Below, in pieces: positions 33,781 to 42,946 of a stretch of 64,000 bases of DNA (position 1 is the stretch's first letter; each line of letters begins with the position of its first letter). A program made the position numbers and the translations under genes. The DNA lies in contig CAVWOV010000035.1 of assembly GCA_963756715.1 (NCBI GenBank), forward strand, positions 124,001 through 188,000. The letters run 5' to 3'. The stretch is from VAZQ01 sp963756715 (GTDB taxonomy: Bacteria; Pseudomonadota; Alphaproteobacteria; Rhizobiales; Xanthobacteraceae). Under the pieces are notes generated by a model. The model was not told the DNA's origin and made no database searches. It worked only from the letters and a program-made list of their open reading frames with translations.

Positions 33781-36429
33781 CTAGGCCGCCAGCGTCTTCT
33801 CGCTCGACCAGGTCGCAACGATCTCAGGGATTTTTTCAACGGGAACAGGCGCACTGAACAAGTAGCCTTGCGCCTCGTTGCAGCCGAGCGCCGCGAGGAA
33901 TTCCTTTTGCCCCTCGGTCTCGACGCCTTCCGCCGTCGTTTTCATCCCCAATGCCCGAGCAATACTGACAACCGCCTGCACGATGACCACATGCTCAGTG
34001 CCCTCGGCGAGGTCGGAGACGAAAGCGCGATCCACCTTGATCTTGTCATAAGGGAATCTACGCAGGTAGCTCAAGGACGAATAGCCCGTGCCGAAGTCGT
34101 CCATCGAAATGCGGACGCCAAGCTCCTTCAGCCGGTGCAAGGTCGACAGCGTCTTCTCGCTGTTGTCCATAAAAATCCGCTCGGTGATTTCGAGCTCGAG
34201 GCGCTGCGGCGCCAGGCCGGTTTCGCGCAGGGTCAATTCGATGACGTCGAAAAGATTGGGCGTCGAAAACTGGACCGGGGATAGATTGACGGCGATCTTC
34301 AGATCGTTCGGCCATTTCACGGCAACGCTACATGCCTCCCGGAGCGCCCATGCTCCGAGCGGCAGGATGAGCCCGCTATCCTCCGCCACCGGGATGAAGA
34401 CGACCGGCGGCACCATTCCTTTGACCGGGTGGCGCCACCGTGCCAGCGCCTCGAAGCCAGTAATGACGTTGCGCTGCAGATCGATGATCGGCTGGTAGTG
34501 CAATTCCAGCTGGTTCTTATCAAGCGCCTCCCGCAGATCCATTTCGATCTGGCGGCGGTCATTGATTTCCTCGTTCATCGACTTTTGATAGAAGCGGTAC
34601 GTGCCTCGGCCGTTTGCCTTGACCGCATAGAGCGCGAGATCGGCAGCCTTCAGCAAGTCGTCGGAATTGTCGCCATCTTGCGGCCCAATCGCGATGCCAA
34701 TGCTCACGCTGGACAGAATGCGGTGGCCGTCGACTTCATAAGGCTGGCTGACGACTTCGGTGAGGCGGGTGGCCAGAGCCTCGAGCGCAGCGCGGGATTC
34801 GACGGCAGGCACCACGATGGCGAATTCATCGCCGCCCAACCGAGCGAGCATCTCGGTTTCCTGCAGAGTCCCCCTGAGTTGTTTGGCGACTGCTTGCAGG
34901 AACAGATCGCCGACCCGATGACCGAGGGTATCGTTGACCACCTTGAAGCGATCCAGATCAAGAAACAGCACAGAAAATTCCAGCGGCTTTTTTGCGCCGT
35001 TCGGTGACGTGCGCTGCCGCCGGCTCACCTCGTCGAGCGTGGCGCGGAAGACGCGCCGGTTCGGCAGGCCGGTCAACGGATCTTCGGAGGCTAGCCGGGC
35101 CACATGAGCTTCAGCCTCGGCGCGTTTCGTGATGTCCGAGAAAGTCTGTACGAAACTGCCGTCCGGCAAATGCCCACTGCGCACCTCGATGACGGTGCCA
35201 CTCGGCATCTTGCGTTCGCTAATCGTGAAGTCGGCGTCGACGGGTTTGAGGGTGCGTTTGGTGTTACTATTATTGTGAACGCCCGTGCGGGTCTGGAATT
35301 CCACCAGTTCGTCAAACCGGGGTGGATGCTCGACAAATTCGGGAGGCAGATCCAGCAGTTCGCCACACCGGCTATTGATGATCGGAATCTGCAAGTCCTT
35401 GGTGACCAGCATGATGCCCTGGCTCATATTTTCCAGGGTCAGTTGCAGCTGATCCGCCTTTTGCCTTGCCTTCGCTTCGGTCCGAAGGATCTGCTCCATC
35501 GCGGCAAGGATCAACAGCGTCAGAACGATTCCCACAATCGCGTGCAAACGCAGGTTGGCCCACGATCGTTGGAAAATGTCGGCTTTGCGGATGCTGACGC
35601 TCACCCACAGAGGATGGCCTCGGACCTTTCGAACAGTGACCAGTCGGGCTTCACCGGTGCTTGCATCCTTGTCTTCGAATGTGGCGCCACCATCTGCTTG
35701 CATGTGCTGCGCGAGCTTGGTGCCGTTGATGTCTTGACTCAGTGCATAACGTCCAACCGCATTGCCGCCCGATGCGCGCACCACACCGTCGCTGCCGATC
35801 ATGGAGATTGCGCCGGATGACCCAAGATCGAACTTGTCATAGAACGAAGTGAAGTGAACGGGATTGAGCGACGCTACGACGACGCCCCCGATGGTGCCGT
35901 CTTTATTTAGGAAGCGCCGTGTGAATTGAACCGACCAATGCCCGCTGGCGCGTCCGATTACCGGCTGGCTGATGTACAGATGGTCCGCGGTGCTCTTCAG
36001 TTGAACCTTGATGTGCTCCCGGTCCGCGACGCTGATCGCCGGCGCGGATTCAGTGCGGGCGTTGGACCAGCGGATGATTCCTTTGGAATCGACGATCGCG
36101 GCCTGGACGATGATTTCGCTGAGTACGTCCGCCGATTGAACAATCGAATGGATCGAATGATAGTCGTCCGACGCCTTGCGGGTTTCGACCGTTCGCCGCA
36201 AATACAGCAGGGCCTTGTCGATCTCGCCAATCGACCGCAGGACGTTCTCCTCGAACAGCATTGCGAAATTTTGATTGGCGCGTTCGGCTTCTCGTTCGTC
36301 GTTCTCGGTGCTTTCAAAGTATTTCGTGATGATGCCTGCCCAAAGCATGACGATGATCGTCAAGCCCAAGATCGCGGTGCCACGCCGCTGGGCTACGAGT
36401 TTCGGCAACTGCAGGATGTGTAAATTCAT
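33781..36429 (-). CDS. Membrane-anchored sensor with PAS, GGDEF and EAL domains (c-di-GMP turnover)
   Basis: The 882-residue protein has TM1 near residues 18-36, a periplasmic double-Cache-type sensor of about 250 residues, TM2 (LHAIVGIVLTLLILAAMEQIL, near 295-315), a PAS-like domain (MSQGIMLVTKDLQIPIINSR), GGDEF and EAL. The cyclase motif RLGGDEFAIVV is intact, but the inhibitory RxxD site reads QETE, so product inhibition is probably lost. The EAL domain keeps its catalytic set: FEALARWRHP, NLSPVQF, ELEITER, MDDFGTGYSSL and AEGVET. It could therefore make or degrade c-di-GMP. It is monocistronic; a 12-nt palindrome (ttgaaatttcaa, 36445-36456) lies just ahead of the start. Confidence 0.93.
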   Translation of the reverse strand: MNLHILQLPKLVAQRRGTAILGLTIIVMLWAGIITKYFESTENDEREAERANQNFAMLFEENVLRSIGEIDKALLYLRRTVETRKASDDYHSIHSIVQSADVLSEIIVQAAIVDSKGIIRWSNARTESAPAISVADREHIKVQLKSTADHLYISQPVIGRASGHWSVQFTRRFLNKDGTIGGVVVASLNPVHFTSFYDKFDLGSSGAISMIGSDGVVRASGGNAVGRYALSQDINGTKLAQHMQADGGATFEDKDASTGEARLVTVRKVRGHPLWVSVSIRKADIFQRSWANLRLHAIVGIVLTLLILAAMEQILRTEAKARQKADQLQLTLENMSQGIMLVTKDLQIPIINSRCGELLDLPPEFVEHPPRFDELVEFQTRTGVHNNSNTKRTLKPVDADFTISERKMPSGTVIEVRSGHLPDGSFVQTFSDITKRAEAEAHVARLASEDPLTGLPNRRVFRATLDEVSRRQRTSPNGAKKPLEFSVLFLDLDRFKVVNDTLGHRVGDLFLQAVAKQLRGTLQETEMLARLGGDEFAIVVPAVESRAALEALATRLTEVVSQPYEVDGHRILSSVSIGIAIGPQDGDNSDDLLKAADLALYAVKANGRGTYRFYQKSMNEEINDRRQIEMDLREALDKNQLELHYQPIIDLQRNVITGFEALARWRHPVKGMVPPVVFIPVAEDSGLILPLGAWALREACSVAVKWPNDLKIAVNLSPVQFSTPNLFDVIELTLRETGLAPQRLELEITERIFMDNSEKTLSTLHRLKELGVRISMDDFGTGYSSLSYLRRFPYDKIKVDRAFVSDLAEGTEHVVIVQAVVSIARALGMKTTAEGVETEGQKEFLAALGCNEAQGYLFSAPVPVEKIPEIVATWSSEKTLAA

Positions 36430-36763
36430 TTCTGCGTTTCATTGTTGAAATTTCAATTAAGCTAATCGGCCGAAGTGTGGATCACCTTAAATTTTGCGAC
36501 AGGCTTGCACTCTGGTTAATGAATGCCGACCGGCATGGCGCGCCCTCAACCGTCAACAGTCGGAGTGATCGAGCTATGCCGCACTCAGGCGCAAGCGGGA
36601 GGTATCGGGCGGTTCCAGAAGGTCGCGTTCGCAATCATGGATTGTACGCTTGGGAAAAGCTCTCTGAGCGAGTTCCGGCCTGCCTCTTTGTTCACGTGAT
36701 TTGCAACACTGATTTGCAACTCTGCCGATCGTGGCCGTCTAAATCGTCGCCCCGCGGACAAAA
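36430..36763. other. Intergenic region upstream of the GGDEF-EAL gene
   Basis: It holds the promoter side of the c-di-GMP gene and the 3' flank of the amidohydrolase gene. Apart from the palindrome ttgaaatttcaa at 36445-36456 I see no structure, and no open frame is convincing. Confidence 0.5.
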
Positions 36764-37732
36764 TCAAAGCAGCTTCAGCACCCGCTCGGCGTTACGATAG
36801 GCAACCTTCGCCATGTCGGCCGGAGCGAGTGGCTGGCGCTTGAGGAACTCGACCGCGGCTACATTCAATTCATAGGGCCAATCGACGGAAAACAGCACGT
36901 TGTCCACGCCCAGTGCCGCAACCGTGCAGGCGAAGGCCGGCGTCGAAAAGTTCCCGCTGCAGGTCACCACGAGGTTCTCAGTCAGATAATCGAGTGGCGT
37001 TCGCTTCAAGCCGCGGCGCGCGGCCGCCAAATGCGTCTGGTCATTGATCCGGTGCAGCATGAACGGCAGGCCCTCGCCGAGGTGCCCGAGGATAAACGTC
37101 AGCTTGGGGAAGACGTCGAACACGCCAGCAAACATCAGCCGCAGAAAGTGCGCGCCGGTATCGATGCCGAATCCCCACGCTGCCAGGGCCAGTTCCTCAT
37201 AACCTGCAAAGTACGCCTGCATGACCGCGGGATGCGGCTTGCTTGGATGCAGGTAGATCGGAACGCCGAGCGCTTCAGCGCACTCGAAGATGCTCCAATA
37301 TTTCTTGTCGTCGAGGAAGCTGCCCTGGGTGTGACCGTTGATCATCGCGCCCTTGAAGCCGAACGTCGTAACGGCACGATCAAGCTCCTTGGCGGCCGCG
37401 GCGGGGTCTGCGGTCGGCAGCGCGGCCAGGCCGGCAAAGCGGGATGGATGCGTCTTGATGGCCTCGAACAAAAAATCGTTGGCCTCTCTCGCCACCGGCA
37501 CAGCGGCCGTCGCATCAAGCGCCTGGCAACCGGGCTGATTATGCGACAGCACCTGCAGGTCGATGCCTGCTGCATCCATTGCGGCGAGACGCGTGTCGCC
37601 GAGGTTGAGCAATTCCGCCACCACGTCGAAGCCGAGCAATTTCTCGCGATCGTTGCCGCGATGTGCGCCGGGCGGAAGATTCTGCTCCTCCCGCGGCAGG
37701 ATGAAGTGCTCCTCAAGCGCAATGATTCTCAA
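36764..37732 (-). CDS. Amidohydrolase-superfamily protein, ACMSD / gamma-resorcylate decarboxylase type
   Basis: The 322-residue protein starts at TTG 37732, chosen because GGAGG lies five bases upstream and translation begins directly with the family N terminus MRIIALEEHFI; an open extension to 37954 is not coding-like. Metal ligands of the decarboxylase branch are present: E-x-H in ALEEHF, His in YLHPSKPHP, His in GHLGEGLPF and Asp in FSVDWPYE. Relatives decarboxylate 2,6-dihydroxybenzoate, 5-carboxyvanillate or aminocarboxymuconate semialdehyde, and some are hydrolases. The gene is divergent from the enolase-superfamily operon at 37979, which suggests joint regulation and a shared catabolic pathway. 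Confidence 0.85.
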   Translation of the reverse strand: MRIIALEEHFILPREEQNLPPGAHRGNDREKLLGFDVVAELLNLGDTRLAAMDAAGIDLQVLSHNQPGCQALDATAAVPVAREANDFLFEAIKTHPSRFAGLAALPTADPAAAAKELDRAVTTFGFKGAMINGHTQGSFLDDKKYWSIFECAEALGVPIYLHPSKPHPAVMQAYFAGYEELALAAWGFGIDTGAHFLRLMFAGVFDVFPKLTFILGHLGEGLPFMLHRINDQTHLAAARRGLKRTPLDYLTENLVVTCSGNFSTPAFACTVAALGVDNVLFSVDWPYELNVAAVEFLKRQPLAPADMAKVAYRNAERVLKLL

Positions 37733-37978
37733 CGCATCCTCCGCTGTCACCCGCGGGCCTGGCCCGGCGGAACCCCTCAACTTCGCATCAATACGATCCC
37801 GGTACCAAGATGATCGCATCGAAACTGGCGCGAGTTTCGGATTCAAGCGTATCGCAACTCGGCTAAATGCATCGTGCGTTGTCAAGCCCGCCGATGACAA
37901 ATGAATGGATTTGCGCGTGCGTTGCAAACCCGCGCGCGTGCCGATACGGTCCACGTCTCGTCATCGCGACCGACATCC

Positions 37979-39148
37979 ATGTCCGATTCCCCGATTGCCG
38001 CCATCGAGCTTCATCACGTCGCGCTGCCGACGCGACGTGAACACAAATGGACCGGACTGACCGAACCGATCGGCGGCTATGTGCTCGTCAAGATGACGGA
38101 TGCCGCCGGCAATGCCGGCTGGGGCGAGGCGCCGGCGCTGAAGGACTGGGGTGGCGAATTCGGCCGCTACTTCGGCGAGAGCCCGGGCACGACCATTGAG
38201 GTCATCACGCGCCATCTCACGCCGGCGGTGAAGGGCTGCATGCCCGGCGAGATCGCCGAACTGCACGCGCGGATGGACCGCATCATCAAGGGCTATCCCT
38301 ACGCCAAGGCGGCCGTGGAGTTCGCGGCTTATGATCTCGCCGGACGGCAGTGGGGCCTGCCGGTGCATCGTCTTCTGGGCGGCGCGGTGCGAAAGAGAAT
38401 CCCCGTCACCCATTCGATCGGTCTGCTGGGCTTCGAGGAGGCCGAGCGCGAGGTTGCGCAGGTTGCGCGCGAAGGCATCCGGACCATCAAGATCAAGGTC
38501 GGGGTCGACCCCGATCGCGACGTCGAGATGGTGCGGCGCATCCGCGAGACCGTGGGGCCGGGTGTCGCGCTGTGCTGTGACGCCAACCAGGGTTACAAGA
38601 CGGCGGGCGAGGCGATCCGCACCTACCGGCGGATGGAGCGTTACAACCTGATCTATTTCGAGCAGCCAGTCGAAGGCATCGAGCATCTCGCCGCGGTGGC
38701 GCGCGCCATCGACGCGCCCGTGATGGCGGACGAAAGCGCCTGGAACGCGCACGACGTTATCCAGATCATCGAGAAGCGGGCGGCGCAGATCGTCTCGATC
38801 TACACCACCAAGCCGGGCGGGCTCTATCGGGCCATGGAGGTCGCCGCCGTGGCGCGTGCGGCAGGACTGATCTGCAACGTCAACGGCTCGGTGGAGACCG
38901 GCATCGGCAATCTCGCCAACCTCCAGCTCGCCGCGGCGGCATCGTCCGTGGTGCTGTCCTGCGTGGTGCCGGTGTCGACACCGGCCGAGGCGCAGTCCGG
39001 CCAGGTCGGCGGCATCTACTACAAGGACGATCTGATCGTATCGCCGATGCGCCTCGTTGACGGTGCCATCGATCTGCCGCTCGGTGTCGGCATGGGCATC
39101 GCCGCCGACGAAGCGAAGATCAAGCGCTACAGCGTCGCACAAGGGTAG
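37979..39148 (+). CDS. Mandelate racemase / muconate lactonizing enzyme family protein
   Basis: A 389-residue enolase-superfamily enzyme. Capping domain: YVLVKMTDAAGNAGWGEAPAL. Barrel: the KxK motif in TIKIKVG, metal ligands in CDANQGY, FEQPVEG and ADES, and a C-terminal NVNGSVETGIGNLA segment. KxK plus D/E/D is the muconate-lactonizing/dipeptide-epimerase-like active site, so lactonization, racemization or dehydration is possible. The ATG at 37979 gives the normal family start. First gene of a + strand operon with the M24 protein (4-bp gap), Bug protein and split ThDP enzyme. Confidence 0.88.
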   Translation: MSDSPIAAIELHHVALPTRREHKWTGLTEPIGGYVLVKMTDAAGNAGWGEAPALKDWGGEFGRYFGESPGTTIEVITRHLTPAVKGCMPGEIAELHARMDRIIKGYPYAKAAVEFAAYDLAGRQWGLPVHRLLGGAVRKRIPVTHSIGLLGFEEAEREVAQVAREGIRTIKIKVGVDPDRDVEMVRRIRETVGPGVALCCDANQGYKTAGEAIRTYRRMERYNLIYFEQPVEGIEHLAAVARAIDAPVMADESAWNAHDVIQIIEKRAAQIVSIYTTKPGGLYRAMEVAAVARAAGLICNVNGSVETGIGNLANLQLAAAASSVVLSCVVPVSTPAEAQSGQVGGIYYKDDLIVSPMRLVDGAIDLPLGVGMGIAADEAKIKRYSVAQG

Positions 39149-39152
39149 GGGC

Positions 39153-40272
39153 ATGCGCCAGGATGTGATCGCGCGCCAGGCGCGCGCCATGCGGGACAAT
39201 GGCCTCGACGCCATCGTCTCGATCTCGCCGGAGAATTTCGCCTACGTCACCGGCTTTCTGTCGCCGACGCAGCCGCTGATGCGCTGGCGGCACGCGATGG
39301 CGGTGGTCGATGCCGGAGCGCGAAGTCGCGCTTTGCGTTGTCGACATGGAGGCGAGCACCATCCGCGCCAAGTCGCCGCCGGGAACCGAGATCGCGATCT
39401 GGCGCGAATTCAAGTTTGACGCCATGGCGGTGCTGGCGGATTTGTTGCGCAAGCGGGGGCTCGCCGAGGCCAGGATCGGTGTCGAGATGGATTACATCCC
39501 GGCAGGCGATTTCACCGCACTACGCGAACTTTTGCCCAAGGCGGAATTCGTTCCAGCGCAAGCATTGCTGGCGCGGCTACGCGAGATCAAGACTCCGGAG
39601 GAGATCGAGATTTTGCGCCGGCTGTCGCGCATCGCCGACAAGGCGATCACCGACGCCTATCACGCGGTGCATGCCGGATCGACCGAGATGGACCTCGCCG
39701 CGGCGCTGACGCGAGGCATTTACGAGCAGGGCGCCGAGTACTTCAAGCTGATGATCGTGGCGACTGGCGAACGCAGCGTGTTCCCCAACGTCGGGCCGAC
39801 GGACCGTGTGCTCAAGGACGGCGACGTCTGCCGGGTGGAGATTTTTCCGATCATCGGCGGTTATCATGCCGGCGTCTGCCGTACTGCCGCGGTCGGCGCC
39901 GCGCCGCCCGAGGCCGAGCGCATCTGGGCGAACCTCACCGAGTGCAAGCATCTGCTGCTCGATGTTATCAAGCCGGGAGCGTCGACGAAGACGATCTACG
40001 ATCTCTACATCAAGAAGGTCGGCGAGCTGAAGCTGCCGCCGATCTCGTTCATCGGCCACGGTATTGGCCTGCATCTGCATGAGGACCCATATCTCGGGCC
40101 GACCGACGATCGTGAACTGGAGGCCGGCATGGTGCTCGGCATCGAGCCGCTGATCTACGAGACCGGGTTCGGCTTCGGCATGCAGAACAAGGACATGGTG
40201 CTCGTGACCTCAGGCGGCTGCGAGTTGTTGTCGGACTATCTCGATACCGACCGGTTGCTGATCATTAATTGA
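39153..40272 (+). CDS. M24-family (creatinase/Xaa-Pro peptidase-like) protein, one frameshift
   Basis: About 373 residues with a creatinase N-terminal domain (DVIARQARAMRDNGLDAIVSISPENFAYVTGF) and a pita-bread catalytic domain. The frame changes near 39310 (length 3n+1). The catalytic-domain His is in FIGHGIGLHLHED and a Glu in GMVLGIEPLIYE, but the usual metal aspartates are absent: the first site reads CRVEIFP and the second YHAGVCRT, where Asp would be expected, and the final metal Glu is missing. This pattern fits non-metal creatinase-like hydrolases better than true Xaa-Pro peptidases. It may be a C-N hydrolase or lyase acting in the surrounding pathway. Confidence 0.85.
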
Positions 40273-40372
40273 TCTGCGGTTGACGCCGAAATGTGCGGCG
40301 GTCGGGCTCGCAATTCGCGTTGCGAGTGCTACGTTCGTTGTGCCGGGCCCGCCAACGTAAACGAGATCGAAT

Positions 40373-41362
40373 ATGCGTAGACGTGACGTGCTGGCCACCG
40401 GTATGGCCTCGTTGTCGCTTGCCCTTACCCGCTCGCTGCCTGCCTCCGCCCAATCCAAGTTTCCCGAGCAGACCGTCAAGATGGTCGTGCCGCGGTCCGC
40501 CGGCGGCGTTGTCGATGTGGTCGCCCGCATCTGGGCCGAGCAGGTCAAGGGCGAACTTGGCAACGTTCTGATCGAAAATATCGGAGGCGCTGGCGGCACC
40601 ATCGCCGCGGCCGCTGTAACGCGGGCTAAGCCCGACGGTTACACCTTGCTGGCCGGCACGACCAGCGAGTTGGTGATCAGCCCGGTGATCATGAGCCATC
40701 CGTCCTACGACCCGGTGAAGGATCTGGCGCCGGTCGTGATGACCGCGGTGTCGATCTCGGCGCTGATGGTGCACGAGTCGGTCCCGGCGAAGACGCTCCA
40801 GGAGTTCATAACCTACGCCAAGGCCAACCCCGGCAAGCTGTCCTACGGTTCCGCCGGCGTCGGCACGTCGGCGCATTTGTGCGCCGAGTTGTTCAAGCAG
40901 CTTGCCGGGCTGCCGGACATCGTGCATGTGCCCTACAAGGGTGCCAATCCGGGGCTCGCCGACTTCTACAGCGGACATCTGCCGATGTTCGCCGCCAGCA
41001 TCTCCCCGCAGGTGCTCGACATGCACCGGCGCGGAAAGATTCGCATCCTGGTGGCGGGCAGTCCCAAGCGACTGCAGGGTGCGCCGGACATTCCGATCAG
41101 CTCGGAAGTCGGCTTCCCGGACTTGATTACGCTCATGTTCATGGGGGTGTTCGCGCCCGCCGGTACGCCGCGCGCGGTGATCGACAAGATCGCGGCGGTC
41201 TCGAACAAGGCGATGGCCGATAAGGCCGTGCAGGGCAAGCTGATCAAGGCCGGCTTCGAGCCGGTGATCGGCATGGGCCCGGACGAGACCGCAAAGTTCG
41301 TGCATGACGAGCTGGTGCGCTGGACGCCGTTGCTCAAGGTTTCCGGTATCAAGATCAATTGA
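40373..41362 (+). CDS. Bug/TctC-family substrate-binding protein
   Basis: A 329-residue periplasmic receptor with a twin-arginine-like signal peptide (MRRRDVLATGMASLSLALTRSLPASA). The Bug features follow: FPEQTVKMVVPRSAGGVVDVVAR, IENIGGAGGTIAAAAVTRAKPDGYTLL, and the C-terminal VRWTPLLKVSGIKIN. It lies between the M24 gene and the split ThDP decarboxylase in the same operon, so it probably supplies the acid handled by these enzymes. No TctAB membrane components are present, as with the other Bug genes here. Confidence 0.92.
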   Translation: MRRRDVLATGMASLSLALTRSLPASAQSKFPEQTVKMVVPRSAGGVVDVVARIWAEQVKGELGNVLIENIGGAGGTIAAAAVTRAKPDGYTLLAGTTSELVISPVIMSHPSYDPVKDLAPVVMTAVSISALMVHESVPAKTLQEFITYAKANPGKLSYGSAGVGTSAHLCAELFKQLAGLPDIVHVPYKGANPGLADFYSGHLPMFAASISPQVLDMHRRGKIRILVAGSPKRLQGAPDIPISSEVGFPDLITLMFMGVFAPAGTPRAVIDKIAAVSNKAMADKAVQGKLIKAGFEPVIGMGPDETAKFVHDELVRWTPLLKVSGIKIN

Positions 41363-41533
41363 TACCGGACGCCGCCGCTTGCCCCGCCGTCACGTCCGAG
41401 CGCGCCGGGGTTCGAATGGCCGGTTGGTTAAGCTGCGCATGGGCGGCCCGCGGACCCGCAGCTTGACGCTTGAAAGACTTGTCTCCTATCGTCCGCGGCC
41501 TTTGCTTTCTCAGACCCGCCAAACGGTTTTTCG

Positions 41534-42037
41534 ATGGACGTCAACGACCAGATTCACGCCCAGCTCGTCAAAGCAGGCGTCACGCTTGCCGCCAGCCTGC
41601 CGGACGACTGGGTCAACAATCTCATCCGCCGCGTGGCCAAGGATAACCAGATCCGCCACGTTCCAGTCGGGCGCGAAGCGGAAACCATCGCCATCTGCGC
41701 GGGCGCGTTCTTCGGCGGCGTGCGTTCGGTCGCGATCATGGGCAACACCGGCCTGCTCACCTGCACGGGCGAGATGGCGACGCTCTGCCTGCGCCACATG
41801 ATCCCGGTGTTCTGCATCGTCAGCGGTCGCGGCTCGATCGACGACCACAAGGTCTATCAGGAGGTGCAGGGCCGCCGCACCATCCCGCTGCTGCAGGCCT
41901 ACGATTATCCCTACAAGGTGATCGACAAGCCGGAAGAGATCGAGAGCATCCCCGACGCCTATGAATGGCATCGTCTGCAGAAGCGTCCGTTCGTGCTGTT
42001 CCTGACCAAGAAGCTGCTCGGAGTGAAGAACGCATGA
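41534..42037 (+). CDS. Thiamine-diphosphate-dependent decarboxylase, alpha (PYR) subunit, ComD-like
   Basis: The 167-residue protein corresponds to the PYR domain of ThDP enzymes. It has the activating Glu in VGREAETIAICAGAFFGG, then the NTGLLTCTGEMATLCLRHMIPVFCIVSGRG segment. Sulfopyruvate decarboxylase (ComD) and the N-terminal half of phosphonopyruvate decarboxylase have this size and layout. The partner subunit follows with a 4-bp ATGA overlap, so the two are made together and assemble as an alpha-beta enzyme. The 2-oxo acid substrate is not determinable from sequence alone. Confidence 0.85.
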   Translation: MDVNDQIHAQLVKAGVTLAASLPDDWVNNLIRRVAKDNQIRHVPVGREAETIAICAGAFFGGVRSVAIMGNTGLLTCTGEMATLCLRHMIPVFCIVSGRGSIDDHKVYQEVQGRRTIPLLQAYDYPYKVIDKPEEIESIPDAYEWHRLQKRPFVLFLTKKLLGVKNA

Positions 42038-42636
42038 AGGCGAACGAGACCATGCGGGTGCTGGCCAAGCACCGCGGCGATGCCATCGTGGTGTGCGCGC
42101 TCGGCATGGCGGCCAACGAGTGGTGGGCGGTCACCCAAAGCGAAGACAGCTTCTACATGCACGGCGGCATGGGGCTCGCCTCGACCTTTGCGCTCGGCAT
42201 GGCGCTGTCGTTTCCGGAGACCCCGGTCTGGGTGATCAATTCCGACGGCGGGCTCTGCATGAATACCGGTACGCTGATTACGGAAGCCGGACAGCAGCCG
42301 CGCAACATGAAGCACTTCCTCGTCGACAATCAGTGCTACCAGACCGTCGAGACCATGCCGATGGTCAACCAGGACGGCGCCGACTACACCATGATGGCGC
42401 GTGGCGCCGGCTTTCAGCGCGCCGTCACCATCGACAACACCGCCGATCTCGACAAGCAGATGCCCGAGATCGTCGCCGCACCCGGGCCGTATTTCATCCG
42501 CCTGCGTGTCGAGGCCGAGCCCGACTACCAGCGCGTGCCGCCGGCCACGTACGAGGGGCCGGAGATGAAATACCGCTTCGGCCGTGCGATGGAGAAGAAG
42601 CTCGGCATCAAGGTGTTCGGTCCGCGCGGCTATTGA
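42034..42636 (+). CDS. Thiamine-diphosphate-dependent decarboxylase, beta (PP) subunit, ComE-like
   Basis: The 200-residue protein is the ThDP-binding PP domain. The cofactor motif GDG-(N) appears as NSDGGLCMNTGTL, preceded by HGGMGLASTFALGMAL, with the QCYQTVETMP region after. Its size equals ComE of sulfopyruvate decarboxylase. The last gene of the operon that starts with the enolase-superfamily protein. The replacement of the usual first Gly of GDG by Ser is within family variation but worth noting. Confidence 0.85.
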   Translation: MKANETMRVLAKHRGDAIVVCALGMAANEWWAVTQSEDSFYMHGGMGLASTFALGMALSFPETPVWVINSDGGLCMNTGTLITEAGQQPRNMKHFLVDNQCYQTVETMPMVNQDGADYTMMARGAGFQRAVTIDNTADLDKQMPEIVAAPGPYFIRLRVEAEPDYQRVPPATYEGPEMKYRFGRAMEKKLGIKVFGPRGY

Positions 42637-42702
42637 CTGTGTTCGACGAACCTTGCGCCTCTCGTAACAACGAGGGCCTTGTCGGATGTCACACAACTGC
42701 TC

Positions 42703-42729
42703 TTGACAAAATTCCTATAGGAATATATT
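42703..42729 (+). promoter_or_regulatory. Strong promoter-like element overlapping a perfect 14-bp palindrome
   Basis: A consensus TTGACA (42703-42708) is followed by attcctataggaat (42711-42724, a perfect palindrome) and TATATT (42724-42729; spacing 15, or 17 if TATTAA is taken as -10). A palindrome between -35 and -10 is the classical position of a repressor operator. No gene lies downstream on the plus strand for 5.8 kb. The next thing transcribed would be the cloverleaf element at 42816. Confidence 0.55.
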
Positions 42730-42815
42730 AACAGCCACCTCCGCTCTCCGCAAGGCGCTGTCATGACGCGTCGCCGGAAGGAGCGGGGAGCGGCGGGCGT
42801 GAAGCCGGCCGCGGT

Positions 42816-42946
42816 GGAGCGACGGGGAGGCGCAGCCCCCACCCAATCGGGGGCGCGCGTCCTCGCAAGACGCGCGGCGCCCCGATCGCAAGGGGTGCCA
42901 AAGGGTGCGCGTAGCGCACGCACCCGAGGCGCCTCCCCGGCGCTCC
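42816..42946. repeat. 131-bp GC-rich cloverleaf-forming element
   Basis: The outer stem pairs 42816-42833 with 42929-42946 (17 of 18 bases). Inside it are two further hairpins: an arm at 42846-42886 whose core cgcgcgtc (42854-42861) pairs with gacgcgcg (42869-42876) and extends outward through cggggcgc-type bases, and gggtgcg (42903-42909) with cgcaccc (42919-42925). The result is a cross- or cloverleaf-shaped fold on either strand. A short hairpin (cctcg-tt-cgagg) follows at 42951-42962. It could be a dispersed intergenic repeat or a structured RNA under the promoter at 42703. Confidence 0.6.

Noticed and set aside
37733..37954. Longer start for the amidohydrolase (74 extra residues)
   Set aside because: The GGAGG-TTG at 37732 gives the exact family N terminus (MRIIALEEHF).
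37961..39214. Minus-strand 417-codon frame opposite the enolase-superfamily gene
   Set aside because: Shadow; the plus-strand gene has all catalytic motifs.
42816..42946. tRNA or tmRNA interpretation of the cloverleaf
   Set aside because: No CCA end, no TpsiC loop sequence, arms too long and inverted; it is a repeat or other RNA.
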